Shown: positions 47,870-59,096, counted from the stretch's first letter. The stretch is 64,000 nucleotides of DNA from Dipteris shenzhenensis (GCA_047967505.1 CM106539.1), one strand, 5' to 3'. The notes: generated by a model from the letters alone, not told the origin. A program made the numbers and translations.

Positions 47870-48600
47870 AGCATTCACTTGAAAACCATAATGCAGCGCC
47901 AGGTTGTGCTGCCTTATATAGTGCACTGCATTACCTCATTGTAGCGCCAAATTATTGCAGTGCCAAGTTATTGCAGTGCCATGCATTAGTGTTATTGTAG
48001 TGCCCCATGAAGTCAGTGTCTGTTGGAGTTGTCATTTGATCATTGGTCTCTCACCTACCCTGGAACATTGTTTACCACTTCATAATGCATATTTGAAAAC
48101 TCATTCGATCAGTTTCATCCATGTCGATGCATTAGCCTATTATTGCAGTAAGTGTGCTCAATAAAGTTGCACCTGTGGCCTATTTTTGTGTATCAACACA
48201 CTGACTGTGATTAAACATGTGTATCCAAGCATTTGGTGTTGGAATTTGACTTACTCCTTTGAGTTTCCTCTCCACGCTGCATTAACTTGTTAATGCAGTG
48301 CCCCCTTTCTTTTGAGTGTACCCAGCATCTGTTTGGTGCCCTGAAGTTGTTTTGGCATAGTTGACATACACCATATGATTTGTGACCATTTATGTATGAA
48401 TTTGATAGCTATGCCCCATGCCCGATGCATTACTGAGTTATTGCAACGTTCAGACTTTGTCTCCTCACTGAGCTGTTTTTTGGCCCATTACTATGACAGG
48501 TCTTCAATATGAACTTACATGAGATATAAGATACTTGAAATTTCCTTGAGTGACCTTGATTATTGCAACATGCTGCAATGACCCTTGCTTTTGCAGCTCA
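47870..48600 (-). repeat. Second cluster of TAATGCAGCGCC-type motifs, in the spacer upstream of the extra ORF
   Basis: Ten or more near-copies (AATGCAGCGCC, ATTGCAGTGCC, ATTGTAGCGCC, GCTGCATTAA) lie in the 0.7 kb just upstream of the extra ORF start. They occur in both orientations here, for example CGCTGCATTAACTTGTTAATGCAGTG at 48,272, which can fold into a hairpin. Confidence 0.88.
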
Positions 48601-48933
48601 TAACATGTTACCTATTATTGTACTTGACCCCTTGTGACTGTTGGTCATGTGCATTCATTCCATTTCCTATGATAGGGTAGTTGTGTGTGCTGGAATATGC
48701 TAACCCTAGTAAGTGCTTAAGCTATTTGATAAAGGTGTTGTGCTTCTAGCACTTACTTGTTGTTGACTTGACTTCGGACTAGGCTTGACTTCGTATTGTG
48801 AGTGCTTGTGCAAAAATGTCTTGCCCTTGTGGGGTTATGTAAGCTAAGGACCCTAGAATGTAGGTTTTGACAAAATTGTGTCCTAGCTTAAGTTAGACCT
48901 ATCTAATTGCATTCTTGATATGCGGCACTTGGT

Positions 48934-49900
48934 TCATGGTAATGCATTGAAAATCCAAGTGGCATACCTTGAGGCTGACATCGTTACTGCTGGTGAAATT
49001 TGAATTTGCAATGTTGTGGTGAGAACTGATTGTGCAAGGCCCTTGAGCATTGTCTTCGTATCTTTGACAATATCAGGTTCAGCATGCTCCTCGATCCTTG
49101 CATTACTTTGTGGCAAGACAGGTTCTTATGTTTCTACCCCCTTTGCAAAAGTAGGTTCTTGTGGTACTGTCTTTGTCTTCTTGCGTTGAAGCTCCTTGTT
49201 GAAGTGGTTAGTTTTACCTATGGTAGGTTCTTGTGTAACTACCTTAGGCCTAATCATCCGTGTAGCTATTGATGTCTTTGGCAAAATAGGCATGGATGTT
49301 GATGTTGATGGAGCATTGGTAACATCCATTATCTTGCCCTTTCCTTTGTTCTTCAGAGTAGGTTCTTGTGTTTCTACCTTTTGAGGGGTGGCTTTCGGCG
49401 TTACCCTCCTCCAGGTAGGTTCTTGTGGGACTACTCTTTTGGGTGGTACATGCGTTGGTGGCGATGGGCACGATGTATCTGTGGCACTTTTGTCCTTACA
49501 TACCCATACCATCTGTGTCTTTGTTGGTGTCTTTGGCAGCTCTTTGCTTTGTCGTGATACACTTGTGGCAGCTGCTTTCTTCTACTTGGGTACCCATATT
49601 CAATTGTTGCCTTGGTAATAACCTTGGCTTTCCAATATTGCTATTGGTACCCATCATTGATGTGTCTTTTGTTGTGGTTGTGCTCTCCTAGCTCGTTGTC
49701 ATCGGGGTTTGGATTGTGAAGGAAATGTGGGCTTTTGGTGGCGAGGTTGACGTGGTACCCGTACATTTCTTTCTCCCTTGTAAAATCCTTGAGCTTGGAG
49801 CAACCTTTTGGGAATCCACCTTGTCACTATTGATGTTTTCTTTTTGTGTGAACAAGGCGTTGGTTGTGGGCGTGATCATGACTGACGAGGCTGTGCTTTG
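48934..49900 (-). pseudogene. Pro/Thr-rich tail with repeated QEPT motif, after the second protease-like domain
   Basis: On the - strand a Pro/Thr/Lys-rich frame (49,512-49,126) contains VVPQEPTW, VETQEPTL, VVTQEPTI and TVPQEPTF, then a degraded fifth copy. At the DNA level GTAGGTTCTTGTG recurs on the + strand at about 49,152, 49,224, 49,361 and 49,416, with a variant at about 49,119. Spacing is irregular. Flanking parts are in other frames. It is probably a flexible C-terminal linker of the polyprotein, or part of a separate protein. Confidence 0.65.
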
Positions 49901-50025
49901 GAGGTGGCAGGTGTAGTGCTCGGAGGATGAGAGGTTGTTGTGGGTGGGGTGTTTTGTAATAGGATTTGTTAACCTTTACCCTTGTCCATGGTTGAATCAC
50001 GATTTGTTGGCATTGGAGGCGGCAT

Positions 50026-50440
50026 TTATGTCCCCTTTTGTAACAAAGGTACCTGAGCGGCATCGCCCTTGTATACCATGTTGGCCTGTTGCTTGTGCCA
50101 ATCAATTTGACAGTTGGTTATGTAGCACCATGTATGTCCCAGGACCACATGCTCTTCCATGGTACCTGCAGGCATTACATAAAAGCGTACCTGTAACACA
50201 TGTTTAGCAATCATCACATCCAACGTTACACATCCTAGGGGTTTCGTCCGTGTTTTGTTGATGGCTCTAACTGTCGTGTTGATATGAAATTGTGGCTTGC
50301 CCCTGGGTCTACTAACAATTCCATACCAAACGTGGATTCATTGGTGATTTTCAGTGTTAGGGGAATTCTAGCTGGTTCAATCTGAGGTTCATCATCCCCT
50401 AAGTCTTCGTCCTCTAGAGTTCCTTTGTACAAGGTCATTC
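50026..50440 (-). pseudogene. Second retropepsin-like domain, C-terminal to integrase
   Basis: In the same frame as integrase, after a charged linker, comes FGMELLVDPGASHNFIST (about 50,345-50,290). This matches the active-site region of retroviral-type aspartic proteases (D-S/T-G-A-S-H-N-F-I), with proline in place of serine. After a short frame change, VRFYVMPAGTMEEHVVLGHTW and IDWHKQQANMVY (50,200-50,070) match the second half of the fold (hydrophobic-hydrophobic-LG-x-x-W). A protease-like site also exists in the normal place before RT (54.5 kb). A domain of this type after integrase is not something I know from described plant gypsy elements. Confidence 0.75.
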
Positions 50441-50492
50441 TCTTGGACTTTTCTTTTAATTCCCTCTCTTTAGCTTCCTGGCGAGCTTGTAG

Positions 50493-51449
50493 CTATGCCA
50501 GTTTCTCTTCCTTCTTCCTCCTTTGATTGCTATGGATGGTTTGCAATGTGTGTAAGGTTAAAGGTCCATAGAACCTTCTTACCTTACTCCCGTTAATGTA
50601 CCCTTCCATTACCACTCCATTGAGTGTGGCAATCCTCACTGCTCCTTGTGGCATTATTTCCACCACTTGGTAGGGTCCCATACCCTGATATTTCAATTTT
50701 CGCTTCGTGTTTCTCACACCGTACATGAGACATAAGTCTCCCTCCTTGAGGTCCTTATTTCTAAGATTGCGGTCAAACCACATCTTTCGTCGCAATTTTT
50801 CTACCCTCATTCCATGGGCTACATGGAGTCGAGTCTCTTCGAGTTGCTCTAGGTCCACGAGCCTCTCTGTTAAGGATTCCTTGGTTAGTCTTTCTCGAAC
50901 TGCCACCCTTAGACTCGGCACTAGAAATTCCATAGGCATGACTGCCTCCAAACCAAATGCAAGACTAAAAGGCATACAATGTGTTGCCACCTTGTATGTA
51001 GTTCGATATGCCCATAACGCTACTGTGAGCTTATGTTCCCAATCGCCTCGACTGGCTTCGACTGTTTTGGTCAAGATTTTACATAACGTTTTGTTCGTAC
51101 TTTTGGCCTGACCATTGGCCTAAGGATAGTAAGATGATGACTTTCTATGGATAATCATGAACTCTATCGTCAGCTGTGCGATTACTTCATTCAGGAAATG
51201 TGTGCCACGGTCACTAATTAGCTCCAAGGGACATCCATAACGTGATATCACTTGTTCATATAAGAATTTAGCTGTAGACCTGGCATCTGCTTTATGCATG
51301 GCTCTAGCTTCTGCCCACTCGGTGAAGTAATCCGTAGCAACTATTATATACCTAGCTTGGCTATTAACTGCAGCCGGACTAATGGGGCCAACAAAGTCAA
51401 TTCCCCACTTTTCAAATGGTTGGGTTGCTAGGTTCATAGACAGTGGCAT
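50493..51449 (-). pseudogene. Gypsy integrase core and C-terminal region
   Basis: FEKWGIDFVGPIS (about 51,410) carries the first catalytic Asp, and ELISDRGTHFLNEV (about 51,225-51,185) the second. The third catalytic region starts near 51,120 (a stop, then ANGQAKSTNKTLCKIL). The C-terminal part has the GDWEHKLTVALWAYRTT and MPFSLAFGLEAVMP motifs. After that comes a GPYQVVEI chromatin-facing type module and an NGSKVRRFY end (to 50,560). One TAG at about 51,120 sits where CAG is expected. The frame is shared with RT and RNase H upstream. Confidence 0.93.
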
Positions 51450-53303
51450 TCTATCCCAGTTCTGTGGTTTAGTTGCTCTCTAGCAAGGATCACACCTCTT
51501 AACAAATTCCACTGCATTGCTAAATAGTGTAGGCCACCAAAGTCTTGCTTGGAGTACCTTTCGCGCTATGGTTTCTACTACAAAGTGTGCCCCTGCTATT
51601 CTAGAGTGAGCCTCATCTAGGATGAGAATGAACTCATCTTCCTTGACACACCTGCACAGCACTCCGTCTTTTCCCTGCTTGTATAATTGACCCACAATTA
51701 GTTGATAAGGAGCAGCATCCCTAATCAACCTTCTTGCTTTAGCCATATCCACTGGTGTGTCTGTGGGCAACCCATTGGTTAGGTAATGACATATTTCTTC
51801 CGCCCATTCTGGAACTAAATCTACTAGAAACAAAGGTGCATCTGGTAGATCATCGTCCACACCTATCGGTTTTTCTCCATTGGGAATTCGCGACATGTGG
51901 TCGGCAAGAACATGTGTCCTTCCCTTTCTGACTGTGACCGTGAAGTCAAACTCCATCAAAATCAGCAGCCAATGTGTAATTCTTCCTATCATGTAGGGTT
52001 TGTTAACTAAGTACAAAAGCGCTTGGTGATCCATAAAAAATACAAATTTGTTTGCCAATAGATAATGCCTGAATTTCTTCACTGCATATACCATTGACAA
52101 ACCCTCTCTTTTCGTTGTGGTCGTTGTGGTGTAATTTCTCTCAGCATCGTTCAACTGGCAACTTGCAAAATATATGGGATGATCGAGTTTATGTTCGCCT
52201 GGTTGAGCTAGCATGCATCCTATTGCAAAGTTAGATGCATCAATATGAACATGGAATATCGAATTCCAGTTAGGTGCACGTAGGATTGGTGCTGATGCTA
52301 AAGCTCTTTTCAAGGCATCATATGCCTTTTGGCATTCATCTGTCCATGTAAAGTCGATTAACAATCGGTACAATGGCCGAGCTATGTCCGCATACATGTA
52401 GATGAATCTTTGATAATACCCTGTGTGTTCCATGAATCATTGAACACCTTTAAAGTTCATTGGTAGGGGTAGTTCCAAGATCAACTTGATCTTATTGAAG
52501 TCTGTGAAGATTCCATTTTTGGACACCACATGACCTAGGATAGCACCATGTTTGACCCAAAATTGGCATTTTAGTGGGTTCAATGAAATCCTATATAGTC
52601 TGCAATGATCAAAAACTAATCGTAGATAGTTCAAGTGTTCCAGCCTTCTCGAATAAATGCACAAATCATCCAGAAAGATCTCTAGCCAAATCTGCAAGTA
52701 CTCTTTGAAGGCCATACTCATAAGTCATTGAAACGTTGCTGGGGCATTCATTTAACCAAATGGCATCTTTTGATACGTGAATACACCCCATGTCATGGCA
52801 AAGGCCATCTTATGTTGGTCCTTGGGATCAATGGACACTTGGTTGTATCCAGAGCATCAGTCCAAAACACTATATGCTTCGTGGCCTGCCACTCTCTCAA
52901 GCACATGTTCTGTGAATGGTAAAGGGTAATGGTCCCTTACTATAGCAGCATTAACCTTTTTGAGGTCAATGCACACTCGTATTTTCCCATTCTTCTTCGT
53001 TACGATCACAATGGGGGATACCCATTCCGTATGCTTGATCTCATATATGAATCCTGCATTTAGGAGTTTATCAATCTCCTCTTTTACTATCGTCTCATAC
53101 TTAGGATTCATGTCATAAGGTCGTTGTTGCACTGGCTTCGCGTCATCACGTATAGGTGTAGTGTGTTGCACCACTTCTAGCGGCACACCCTTCATGTCCT
53201 CATAAGTACAGGCAAAACAATCCTTGTACTCCTTTAGTAAAGTGATCAAATCACTTTCTTCCTCCTTGCTGAGGTCTACTGACACAAAGACGGGTTTAGG
53301 CAT
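51450..53303 (-). pseudogene. Gypsy reverse transcriptase, RNase H and integrase zinc finger
   Basis: All lies in one frame with stops. RT has EWVSPIVIVTKKNGKIRVCIDLKKVN split over 53,030-52,955, YPLPF, SGYNQVSIDP, MPFG-stop-MNAPATFQ and the active-site box IFLDDLCIYS (about 52,678). RNase H has FHVHIDASNFAIGCML (about 52,245), TTKREGLSMVYAVKKFRHYL and FFMDHQALLYLV. The H2C2 zinc finger of integrase follows: HSRIAGAHF to LWWPTL to CDPC (about 51,600-51,485). Stops lie near 52,859, 52,755, 52,724, 52,434 and 51,480. FLDD in place of YLDD, and the RT style, fit the Athila/Tat side of the gypsy family, but I could not build a tree. Confidence 0.93.
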
Positions 53304-54266
53304 CTCTTCCGGCCTAGCTAGGTTGACTTCCTTGACTTTTGCAGGCCCTTCGTAGATGCCATCATTATATGTGTCAGCTATGCGTTTTGCTTTCTCACAA
53401 AATACGTCTCAGTCTTGAATTGTATAGGACTTAAAGTGCCCCAGGACATCCTTGTGATTATCTTCTTCCAGCAATTTCTTCAAAGCTCACTCTAATAGGG
53501 TCGGTCGAGACTTCTTATCGCTCATAGGCATATCCTTCGGTGCTGATTTAGTCAGTGGTTCACATGGTTTCTGAGGTGAGATCCCAGTAGATTTCTTGGA
53601 TGTTCTAATCTTCGGCTTGCTTTTCTCACCTCTATCTCCCTTCTGCTCTTGCATTTCTAAAGATGATTCTTCTATCTTCAAAGACCCTACTGGAATGAGG
53701 ATCTCTTTCATCCTCCTTCCCCAATCCTCCGTAAATTCATGATCAATCGTGGTTGCTTGGACATCCCTTAACCATTGAATGTCAGAGTCCACATGTGCTA
53801 CCCCGTCGTCACCTATTTTTGTCATGGTGTAAGGAGTTGGTATCATGTTTCATCGCTTAGCATGTTGTAGGTTTGGCTCTACTAGTAGTACCCTGCTAAG
53901 CTTCTTATCATTTTTAGCTAGGTTGATCATGCGGAGTGGGACTACTGTACCCTCAAAGCCACTCTCATCCTTAACCATATGAGTTTCTCATTTCTCAAGT
54001 ATATCAATGGTTGCAAGTAAATGCATCCAATTGTGCGAGTACTCTAGTTCAGGTAGAGATGCATACCATGTTCCATCCGCATCACCTCCCGCTATCTTTT
54101 CGTTGGCCGCTTCAAACTGATTAACAATTGTTGTCCTAGCAGTCATTTCTAATTCGGCAGCAAATAAGTTACCGCCTAGTGGATGAGATTTCCATGTGGT
54201 TAAGTCCACTTTTGTTATTGAGACATCCTTCTTGAGATAGAGTGTGTTGGATGACCAATCGTGCAC
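53304..54266 (-). pseudogene. Region between protease and RT of the gypsy element
   Basis: In the pol frame, with a few stops. It contains a charged Lys/Ser/Pro-rich segment (53,846-53,487) and an upstream segment (54,266-53,988) beginning HDWSSNTLYLKK, which fits the C-terminal end of a protease domain and the connector before RT. There is no separate enzyme motif. Confidence 0.6.
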
Positions 54267-54280
54267 TACCCCTACTATTC

Positions 54281-54690
54281 TCAGGAATGTGGTCTCCCTA
54301 GAATAATGTCATATGAGTCAGTTGGGTTCTTAAAATCGATAACTACAAACCAAATGTGATAGGTGATGCCAAAGGTTTTAACCTTTAAGTCCTTCACCAC
54401 CCCCACTGGCCTTGTAGTGGTTCCATCAGCCAACTTGACTACTAATGAGGTCTTCTCCATTTCTCCCAACATTGTTTGGTCAGTATGCTGACTCTAGCAC
54501 CACCATCCAGGATGGCTTCCACTTTCCTATGATGATAAGCTATCGGAATGATAGCATTAGAGTCATCACTTTCAAAATATTGGCCTAACTTGTTGATAGG
54601 CACCATTGGTGTATCGTCCCCTAAGCTTGACTCTTCCTTTGTCCACTTTTCCTTGTGAGCTTCCGTCATCGAGTCGAGGTTTCCATTCAT
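54281..54690 (-). pseudogene. First protease domain of the gypsy element (frameshifted)
   Basis: VEAILDGGARVSILT (about 54,530-54,480) is the active-site region, with D-G-G where D-S/T-G is usual. After a frameshift at about 54,470, SLVVKLADGTTTRPVGVVKDL and IWFVVIDF...IILGRP (54,455-54,285) give the flap and the ILGRP end motif. Two frame changes relative to the rest of pol make it non-functional here. Confidence 0.85.
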
Positions 54691-54833
54691 CTAATCTGAC
54701 AAGTTGTGCCATAATGTTGGGTTTCCTCTTAGCAGTGAAGCAATAGGCATTTTGACTTCCATGGATAGGAATGCAGCAAGTCTTGCAACATCCCTAGGTC
54801 CATTTGGCACTATAATGCCATCAGATTGTCTTT

Positions 54834-57450
54834 CTACATTATCATGAGGGTTGTTAAGGCCCTCATGTCCCAGCCTTTCGGATCCTCCTCAAACATATGA
54901 TCCATAAGCAGAGGTTCATCATTTGACAATCGATCTTCATTCATCTCTGCTATAGTGGAAGGTACTTTGACTAGTGTTGTATGTGTTGGGTAAGTTTGAT
55001 GTCTTAGAACTTTGTCAGCCGGCACCTTGGGTTCCATCCTCATTGCTTGACATTGTTCAACAAGAGCCTTGGCCTTCACCAAATTTTCCTTCTCCTAGAT
55101 AGGATTGGGATATTCGTGAAATCCACTCGGGGTGTTTGGCCTGGGCTCTTTGGTTACTTCTTTTTTCAAGCCTTCCTCTCTGTTACCTCTTTGACTACAT
55201 TTGCTTTTTGAGCTTTCTGTGGTCTTTGAGGTTGCTACTATGGTTGTATCCACGTCGGAACCACTTTGCACTATCACTTTATCCTTCCCCTTACCCACTT
55301 TGATCGCTTGCTTTTTAGTTGGGTCATTTTGGGGTTTTGGATTCCGTGATGTTCCAGCTTGACCTTCTTTCTCCCTCTTATGCAACTCCTGCATGAATGC
55401 CTTGGCTTGCATGCGAGTAATCGCGTTCAAGGACACTTGAGCAATGCATTCGTATTCAACCCCTAACAAATTAAGACTTGTTGTTCTCGGGTTTGTAGCA
55501 TCAGCAGGTGCTCTTCTCATTGAACAATCTTTGTACAAATGGTCTATACCACATCCACTACATAATGGAACATTGGCAGCAACTGTGGGTGTCACTGGTG
55601 GTACATTGTTGTGCCTGTATGGGCAATCCTTGTAATAGTGAGGTCCCACACACCCATAACATTGGACAGGTTGTCCTACTTGCGCCTTTTGTGGACACTC
55701 ATTTGCCTTATGCGGTCCATTGCACTTGTGGCATTGGATTGGAGGTTTAGCATTTGTGTTATTCATATCCCTATCCTTTGCATTCACTGGCGCTGTTTGG
55801 TACAACGGGATATGTTGATCACCTTGAACAACATAATGACTGAGGTAAATCATGTATTCGTCATCCTCTTGCATGGGTATCGATTGTTCAGCATAAGTCT
55901 CGATGGTCTGTGAATCAAGTTCATTCCAACACTGGGACATATCTTCCACCATCACTTGATTCATTGGCGTAATTCTAGGTGGAGGTGGTTGAGGTCCTAG
56001 GATTGGCAGCGGTAATGGCACATGATGTGTTTGATATGGCATTGGTCTAACATTACTAGCTCCTTGGATAAACTGATTCGATTGTAGCGGTGGAGTAAGT
56101 AAGGCTAGCTACTGCGGCCTTGGTTGGTATGACTGTGTTTGTGCTGATAGCAACATTCTGGGGTATCTGCACTAAGATGTTTCGTGGTTTCCCCATCTAT
56201 TGCAGTGTCCGCACCACGAGGCTGGTGGCCTTGCTCTTAACCTTAGACATTCATTAGAGGGATGATTCCCTGAGCATACACTGCACCACACCATATCTCT
56301 TCTAGGGTACAAGTGCACATTTCCTTGGTTATCCTGATGAGCTGCATTCTTCGATTGAGGGTTCAGTTTTGCTACTATTAAATCCGCAAGCTCATATATA
56401 TTCAGTTCCTTGGCTTCCTTGCGTGACTCCTTAGAAGCCCTGGATGAACTTGCATCAGGATCTCTAGATCCCACGATCGAGGGTACAGATGTGGTAGTGG
56501 TCTTGTCACCCTCTCTCATGCTAGCCTGATAGCTTCTTTACTGCATGTTTCAAAAGATGTTATATTCAGTATTGTGAGTTGATCATGTACTTTCGAACTT
56601 CTTAACCCCAATAAAAATCGAGGCAAGAGTTGTTAATCACTAAGCCTTTCATGAGGCTCACACCTTGCGTTTAAATGTTTAATCTTGGCAATATAATCCC
56701 ACAAGGAATCTTTTCCTTGTTTTACTTGATTCAACTGGTTTACAAGGCTCCACTTCGGACCTTTTGGAGAGTACTCCAAAATGACTGACCCTCTCAATGT
56801 CTCCCACATATCCTTTTCTTCTTCTTTAAGTGCTTGATACCATGTGCCTGCCTTGCCATCCAATTGGATTCCAAAGGCTCCAATCTTATCGCCATCGGAG
56901 ACATCTCCGAAGGTTGCACATATCTACTCAAATCGCTCTACATATGTGATTGGATCACCTTCTCCATGAAATTTCATTATTAACTTGGCAATGGCAATGG
57001 ATCTATTTCTAGACCCATGATGATCTCTAGCTGCAGGAAATGCAGCTGGCGCTGACGCCCCCCTTCCTATGGCTTGCACTAACATTCTCAGTGCATCATC
57101 TGACAAGACTGTCTGATGAATAGGAGGTGGCTATTGATACGGTGTTTGTGGTGGATTTGGATATGGATAAGTTGGTTGTGGGAGATTATAGGCTTGTTGG
57201 GTTTGGACCGCGGTCTTGGATACTGCCCCATGTGAAGATCCACATAAGATGATGTGCTTGGTATTTCATGCGGTGGATTCACCGTTGGGCAAGTCTGGGC
57301 GAATGTCGGTCCTACCGACATTGGGTCAAACCTAGGTGCCGGCCCTTGATAAGCCATTGTCGTAATTGGTGGTCGTGCCATTGGAGGTCTATCTTGAAAA
57401 TATGGCACAGGTCTCGATGGTTGAGGCATGCGTTGGGTATTCGCCTCCAT
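54834..57450 (-). pseudogene. Gypsy gag with multiple zinc knuckles
   Basis: The ATG at 57,450 starts a Pro-rich N-terminus. After a frameshift near 57,230 comes the capsid-type core (HGEGDPITYVERFE, DGKAGTWYQAL, YSPKGPKWSLVNQL). After another near 56,600 comes the zinc-binding part. Knuckles are CSVCSGNHPSNEC (about 56,285-56,245), CGHCNRWGNHETS-stop-C (about 56,210-56,165), CHKCNGPHKANEC (about 55,735-55,695), CYGCVGPHYYKDC (about 55,675-55,635) and CSGCGIDHLYKDC (about 55,580-55,540). Four of them have C-x2-C-x3-H-x4-C, one residue shorter than the usual CCHC. A basic C-terminal tail then leads to the protease. Stops lie near 56,926, 56,631, 56,172 and 55,095. Confidence 0.88.
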
Positions 57451-57453
57451 CTA

Positions 57454-58005
57454 CTATATGTTCATGTATGATCTATATCTCCCTTGAGGCTCAGATGGTC
57501 CTGCTTCCAAATCAAATCGAAATACTGGTCCACCCTTAGTGTGTAAGTTCTGAGAACGTAGATCATAAGCGAAAGGTGGTGTCATCACCCTTGCTATGTG
57601 TTCTGTAATGACAGGAACGCCTAAAGTCACTGGGTTATTCCGAGCCAACAAATTTGCATCATCCGTGTTCTCTAATTGTTGAGCTCGTGGGTCAAACCTT
57701 CCAAAGAAATTTGTGATGCCTTTGTAAATTCTACTAGAGGTTGACTGCGTAGGGGACTGAGTCCCTGTGTTTTGAGCAATGGAAACTTGAATTTTGTTTT
57801 GGTTTGACATTCTATCCTCCATGCTCATTGTCTCGTCTGTGCTTAATTGGTATTCAAACAATGGTCCTAGCACAGATGACGTGTTGTTCAACGAAGATCT
57901 TTCTCTAACAATACTTGAGCCCAAAATAGCCTCTAAGTCAACATTTGAAGCACTATATTTTGAAACAATTTCAGGTCCTAAGATACGACCGAACCTAAGG
58001 TGCAT
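57454..58005 (-). CDS. Leader ORF upstream of gag, 183 aa, unknown
   Basis: An intact frame from the ATG at 58,005, in the same frame as the first part of gag and separated from the gag ATG by two consecutive TAG codons only. It has no family I recognise. It is Ser/Asn/Gln-rich with a short FGRFDPRAQQLENTDDA segment, and has no membrane segment. It may be a separate leader protein, or the true N-terminus of Gag if the two TAG codons are mutations (CAG to TAG). The intact length in an otherwise broken element argues for some past constraint or for chance. Confidence 0.45.
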   Translation of the reverse strand: MHLRFGRILGPEIVSKYSASNVDLEAILGSSIVRERSSLNNTSSVLGPLFEYQLSTDETMSMEDRMSNQNKIQVSIAQNTGTQSPTQSTSSRIYKGITNFFGRFDPRAQQLENTDDANLLARNNPVTLGVPVITEHIARVMTPPFAYDLRSQNLHTKGGPVFRFDLEAGPSEPQGRYRSYMNI

Positions 58006-58049
58006 GTATGTAACTGAGTATCGGGTTGGATTGGAGTTCTGTTGACCAA

Positions 58050-58670
58050 GTGTTCAAACTGTCACAGTCAGACTATGCAGTTCTAGTGAGGGAAGTTAAT
58101 GCAGCATGCTGCAATAATTATTGCAACGCCCTAGCTCTTTTGGGCCTTTCACTCTCCCTAACAAGTTCATGCACTTTCTCCTTGGTGATGTTCACTGATG
58201 ACAATATCTTTTCTGCTGACTGATGCAATAGCTTAATGCAGTGCGCTACAATAAATTAATGCAGCGCCCTAGCTTTTTTACTCAAATTGACTTTTTGGAA
58301 TAAGTTTGACTCTGATCACTTCGTGCCAAGACTCTCACACTCGAATGATTTGTTAGTTTAGGAGGTCATGCTGCAATAATTATTGCAGCGCCGGTGCAAT
58401 AATAGAGACTGACAGGTTGGTACTTAATTAAATGTGATTAATGATTCATGATCAATGATTCAGGACTAAATTTAAAAAAGTCAACTCTAAGCTAATGCAG
58501 CGCCGTAACATTAATGTAGCACCGTAAGCTTAATGCAGCGCCCTAAATGTTGACAGGCTAGTGCAAATAAATTTCTGACAGTACAGCTGTCAGTGACTAT
58601 TGGGAGCTAATGCAGTGCCGTAAGATTAATGCACCGCCCTAGAGCACTAATGCAGTGCCCTGGCTTCCAA
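58050..58670 (-). repeat. Leader cluster of TAATGCAGCGCC-type motifs
   Basis: About 14 copies or near-copies in 620 bp, for example TTAATGCAGCGCCCTA near 58,256 and 58,532. Some are paired as ATGCAGCATGCTGCAATAATTATTGCA-type hairpins split across 58,099-58,125. It is the reverse complement of the cluster at 42.0-42.56 kb. Confidence 0.9.
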
Positions 58671-59078
58671 CCTCAGTTTTGACATTTTGACCCATTTTTT
58701 TGTGTTTTTTCTTATCTGTAACTTGTGCATGGTGGTGTGTGAGTGCTCTACTAATTACTTGCAGCTAAAAAAAACCAAAAACAACTACTTAAAAACTCGA
58801 AATGACAAAAGTGTGTTTTGACCTCACAAGCCTCTTCCTGGGTCAAACCTTGCCCAAAAGACGATTGTGATAGGTCGTTTTTAATCTACAGGAGCTACTC
58901 TTTCCAAATCTAAACTCAAAACAATGAAAAACAACAACTTAAAAACTCGTTTTTGATTTTTTCCACCCCCTATCCACTACTCTTTCCCTACTCGCCTTTA
59001 CAACCAACTAACGGTTTCAAAAGGGTAAATACAAGGAAAACAACAGCAAGAACCAAGCAAAGTTGCCTACCTCCCCAG
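58671..59078 (-). other. Proximal leader of the 15.9-kb element
   Basis: Non-coding stretch between the PBS and the motif cluster. It corresponds to 41,630-42,040 of the + strand copy (for example the GTGTTTTGAC and AACTACTTAAAAACTCG blocks). Packaging and priming signals would be expected here. Confidence 0.5.
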
Positions 59079-59096
59079 CAACGGCGCCAAATTTTT
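59079..59096 (-). other. Primer binding site of the 15.9-kb element
   Basis: On the - strand, AAAAAT then TTGGCGCCGTTGCTGGGG follows the 5' LTR end. TGGCGCCGTTGC-type sites are used by Athila-like gypsy elements and are usually assigned to tRNA-Asp. Confidence 0.88.
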
